Source of the DNA: CAYSQW01 sp964433135 | GTDB lineage: Bacteria > Acidobacteriota > Aminicenantia > Aminicenantales > Aminicenantaceae | DNA length: 20,785 bases | Direction of reading: 5' to 3' | Assembly (NCBI GenBank): GCA_964433135.1 | Contig: CAYSQW010000062.1 | Span: 1 to 20,785, forward strand | Part shown: positions 19,017 to 20,785 of the stretch, piece by piece | Layout of the letters: every line of letters begins with the position of its first letter | How positions within the stretch are numbered: position 1 is the stretch's first letter | Translations under genes and position numbers: made by a program | Notes under the pieces: model-generated | What the model was told of the DNA's origin: nothing | Database searches by the model: none | Seen by the model: only the letters and a program-made list of their open reading frames with translations

Positions 19017-20657
19017 CTACTTGATGTATCCGAGCGCCCGCAGCATTTCCTTGGTATCGCCGTCGATCTTGATCTCTTGTTTGCTTTTCAATATCTCGCG
19101 CACGGTTTCGTCCAGCTTCTTTTTCAAGGGAACGGCCGCTTCGGGCATCTCGCCGTCCACGAAAAGATTTTTCTTTTCCATGGCGTCCTCAGCGAGATTA
19201 TACAATTCATAATGTCTTTGTTCCGGTGTGAAAATCAGATGCCACGGATATAGGCGGATCCCGAACTTGTTTCGCAGGGCCTCCGGCTTGTATGTCGCCT
19301 GCATGACGGCGCGATTTTCACCTCCCGGGAGCTTGCCGAGGTCACGGCCTTGAAAATGAGGGAAATGTTTGAAGCCCATATGCCCGGTAATCGTAGGCGC
19401 GATATCGAGCAGAGAAACCGGTTCGGTGCGTCGAACGCCCCGGTTTGGTGCTTTGGGATCGTATACGATAAGAGGCACTTTCAAATAGATGTCGTAAAGG
19501 AAATGAATGTGTCCGATATGATTTTGACGAAAATACCCGGTGTATTCGCCCAGACCTTCACCGTGATCTCCCACCATGACGATCATGGTTTTGTCGAAAA
19601 GATGCAGCTCTTTCAGATGCTCCCAAAGTTCGCCTATATGCTCGTCCATGTATTCTACTTCGCTGCGATAGAGTTCTCGTGTTCCGTATGTGGGGAGGAC
19701 GATTCGGCCCCTCCAGGTCATTCTGATCTTGTCGGGAGAAGTCTTTTGGTTGGTGATATCGATCCAAGCATCGTTCTTGGCAAAAAATATGGTGTCCTTT
19801 CTTCGCAGCATCCATCCTCTGGCAAAATCGATGTTGAAATCGGGATCGTCTGGCGAAACCGAAAATTCGAGCTTGTCCAGCCGGGCATGAAAACTGTCGT
19901 TTTTTTCGGCATACTCATTCTTTATCTCCCAGCGAAGTCGATTTCGGCCGGGTTCCAGTTCCAGGTCGATCTCATTTATCTTATATTTATTGAGGCCGAA
20001 TTCACCGATCAGTTGTTCGTTTAGATAGAGCTTGAGGTCGGATGGAAGGTAGGGAGGGGCATAAGGATCATGTGGATCGGAATAATGGAGCCAGAGAAAA
20101 AATTTATCATGCCGATTCTCCTTTATCCAGGGAAACGCCTTTTCATTAACGCGCGCGGCGGGAATATACCATTTTCCCTTGGGAAAGGAATCTTCATAAA
20201 AATCGAATCCCTCGGATAAACCGAAATGCGATTTTAGAACTCCCAACGATACGAAAGCTCCGGTCTTGAATCCCGCTTTTTTGAAAAGATTGACGAAGGA
20301 GGGGCGTTTCTTTTTGGTTCGGATGTTATGGCCGTTGTTGTAAGATTTCAAATCACTCGGGGTTTGAGAAAAGAAGATCGATCCGTGTGAGGGAAGGGTG
20401 ATGGGGATCAGCGAGAAGGCGTTTTCATACAACGTTCCTTGTTCCGCGAGGAAGTCGATGTTCGGGGTTGATGCTTTATCGGACCGGTAGGCGCTTATGT
20501 AATCGGCCCGCTGCGTGTCCAGCGTGATCAAAATGACGTTGTCTTCATGTTTTCCGTTTCGGCATCCGGTGCTTAGTGCGAATGTCAATATGAAAAACAA
20601 CAGCGAGAATCCTGATATTCCTTTCTTGAAATAGGGAAATAAACAATGATGTATCAT
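19017..20657 (-). CDS. Sulfatase-fold (alkaline phosphatase superfamily) lipoprotein with inserted beta domain
   Basis: This 546-residue protein has a hydrophobic leader at 14-30 ending in LSTGC, so it is probably a lipoprotein at C32. The fold shows metal-site motifs VILITLDTQRADY (D47), LWLHYSDPHDPY (190-199), VGDHGEGLGE (D364, H365), and HFLYDIYLKVPLIVY (K393). At the nucleophile position the sequence is T87-L-P-S-H, in place of the C/S-x-P-x-R formylglycine motif. Thr is the nucleophile in LtaS- and EptA-type phosphotransferases, so sulfate ester hydrolysis is doubtful. Residues about 204-330 form a beta-rich insertion between the HDPY loop and the YMDEHIGEL helix; relatives usually have a short loop there. 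It faces the convergent radical SAM pair. Phosphodiesterase, phosphotransferase and sulfatase are all possible, on an envelope or extracellular substrate. Confidence 0.82.
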   Translation of the reverse strand: MIHHCLFPYFKKGISGFSLLFFILTFALSTGCRNGKHEDNVILITLDTQRADYISAYRSDKASTPNIDFLAEQGTLYENAFSLIPITLPSHGSIFFSQTPSDLKSYNNGHNIRTKKKRPSFVNLFKKAGFKTGAFVSLGVLKSHFGLSEGFDFYEDSFPKGKWYIPAARVNEKAFPWIKENRHDKFFLWLHYSDPHDPYAPPYLPSDLKLYLNEQLIGEFGLNKYKINEIDLELEPGRNRLRWEIKNEYAEKNDSFHARLDKLEFSVSPDDPDFNIDFARGWMLRRKDTIFFAKNDAWIDITNQKTSPDKIRMTWRGRIVLPTYGTRELYRSEVEYMDEHIGELWEHLKELHLFDKTMIVMVGDHGEGLGEYTGYFRQNHIGHIHFLYDIYLKVPLIVYDPKAPNRGVRRTEPVSLLDIAPTITGHMGFKHFPHFQGRDLGKLPGGENRAVMQATYKPEALRNKFGIRLYPWHLIFTPEQRHYELYNLAEDAMEKKNLFVDGEMPEAAVPLKKKLDETVREILKSKQEIKIDGDTKEMLRALGYIK

Positions 20658-20701
20658 ATTTTAATTACCTTTGATTTCCTCTGTTAAATCGTTTATTAAT
20701 G

Positions 20702-20770
20702 AAAGATGCACAAAAGGGTATTATAAAAATGTAAAAAAAAATGTCAAAACGTTTGCATCTTTGCAAAGAT
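20702..20770. repeat. Inverted repeats bracketing the sulfatase-family promoter
   Basis: AAAGATGCA at 20702-20710 is repeated in inverted orientation as TGCATCTTT at 20754-20762, with the whole promoter between them. The second copy overlaps a perfect 14-base palindrome, ATCTTTGCAAAGAT (20757-20770). One copy lies just past the predicted start point and the other just upstream of the -35, the arrangement of a two-operator repressed promoter. Confidence 0.5.
20720..20747 (-). promoter_or_regulatory. Perfect-consensus sigma70 promoter of the sulfatase-family gene
   Basis: On the minus strand, a perfect TTGACA (20742-20747) is followed by a 16-base T-rich spacer and a perfect TATAAT (20720-20725). 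The predicted start is near 20713, giving a leader of about 56 bases with AAAGG ten bases before the ATG at 20657. Both hexamers are exact, so the unregulated promoter should be strong. Confidence 0.75.
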
Positions 20771-20785
20771 TTTTATAAAATCATT

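Noticed and set aside
1..20785. Search for tRNA, rRNA, CRISPR arrays, insertion sequences and attachment sites
   Set aside because: No cloverleaf, regularly spaced repeat, transposase-like frame or terminal repeat pair was visible; gaps between genes are all below about 220 bases.

Overview
The window comes from an anaerobic, diderm bacterium. It encodes outer-membrane beta-barrels (a TonB-dependent receptor and a smaller barrel), Tat- and Sec-exported periplasmic redox proteins, many c-type haem sites, heterodisulfide-reductase-like iron-sulfur domains and a radical SAM enzyme. The carboxypeptidase-regulatory-domain TonB receptor, the PASTA-rpe pair and the sulfatase-fold lipoprotein ending in LGYIK recall Acidobacteriota/Aminicenantia-type genomes. 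That placement is an impression from gene content, not a demonstrated one. Coding density is high and no gap exceeds about 220 bases. I saw no tRNA, rRNA, CRISPR array, transposase or phage gene.

Layout. (1) 1-1132, minus strand: a three-PASTA-domain membrane protein translationally coupled (ATGA) to ribulose-phosphate 3-epimerase, which runs off the left edge. (2) 1291-2322, plus strand: a PLP threonine aldolase with its own near-consensus promoter. (3) 10956 down to 2354, minus strand: a tightly packed seven-gene redox operon. In transcription order it encodes a heptahaem cytochrome c with a C-terminal anchor, a four-cluster ferredoxin subunit, an NrfD/PsrC membrane subunit, a Tat-exported molybdopterin-family protein, a periplasmic beta-propeller, a hexahaem NapC/NrfH-like cytochrome, and a fused NarI-like/HdrD-like membrane iron-sulfur protein. 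(4) 14836 down to 11173, minus strand: a TonB-dependent receptor overlapping a small outer-membrane barrel gene. A 216-base gap with its own TTGACA promoter, a hairpin and a possible leader ORF separates this pair from the redox operon. (5) 15015-16415, plus strand: dihydrolipoamide dehydrogenase. (6) 16497-18967, plus strand: a radical SAM protein with three N-terminal beta-rich repeats, coupled by ATGA to a separate SPASM-like domain protein. (7) 20657 down to 19017, minus strand: a sulfatase-fold lipoprotein with Thr at the nucleophile position and an inserted beta domain, behind a perfect-consensus promoter bracketed by inverted repeats.

How the parts may work together. The redox operon has the parts list of quinone-linked complexes such as Qrc, Psr/Phs, DsrMKJOP and Tmc/Hme, but in a combination I do not recognise. 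One module (heptahaem c, FeS, NrfD, MopB) would exchange electrons between the quinone pool and periplasmic carriers. The second (hexahaem c, NarI-HdrD fusion) would link periplasmic haems or quinone to a cytoplasmic disulfide- or ferredoxin-type reaction. The molybdopterin subunit appears to have Lys where catalytic relatives carry the Cys/Ser/Asp metal ligand, so it may be structural (as in Qrc) rather than an enzyme with an external substrate. This is the strongest candidate here for an undescribed system.

Regulation. Sigma70-like promoters with TTGACA or close -35 boxes can be read upstream of most transcription units. Three loci have unusual translation starts implied by promoter position: the TonB receptor (a non-ATG start?), the radical SAM gene (a near-leaderless mRNA?) and the heptahaem cytochrome (a leader ORF?).
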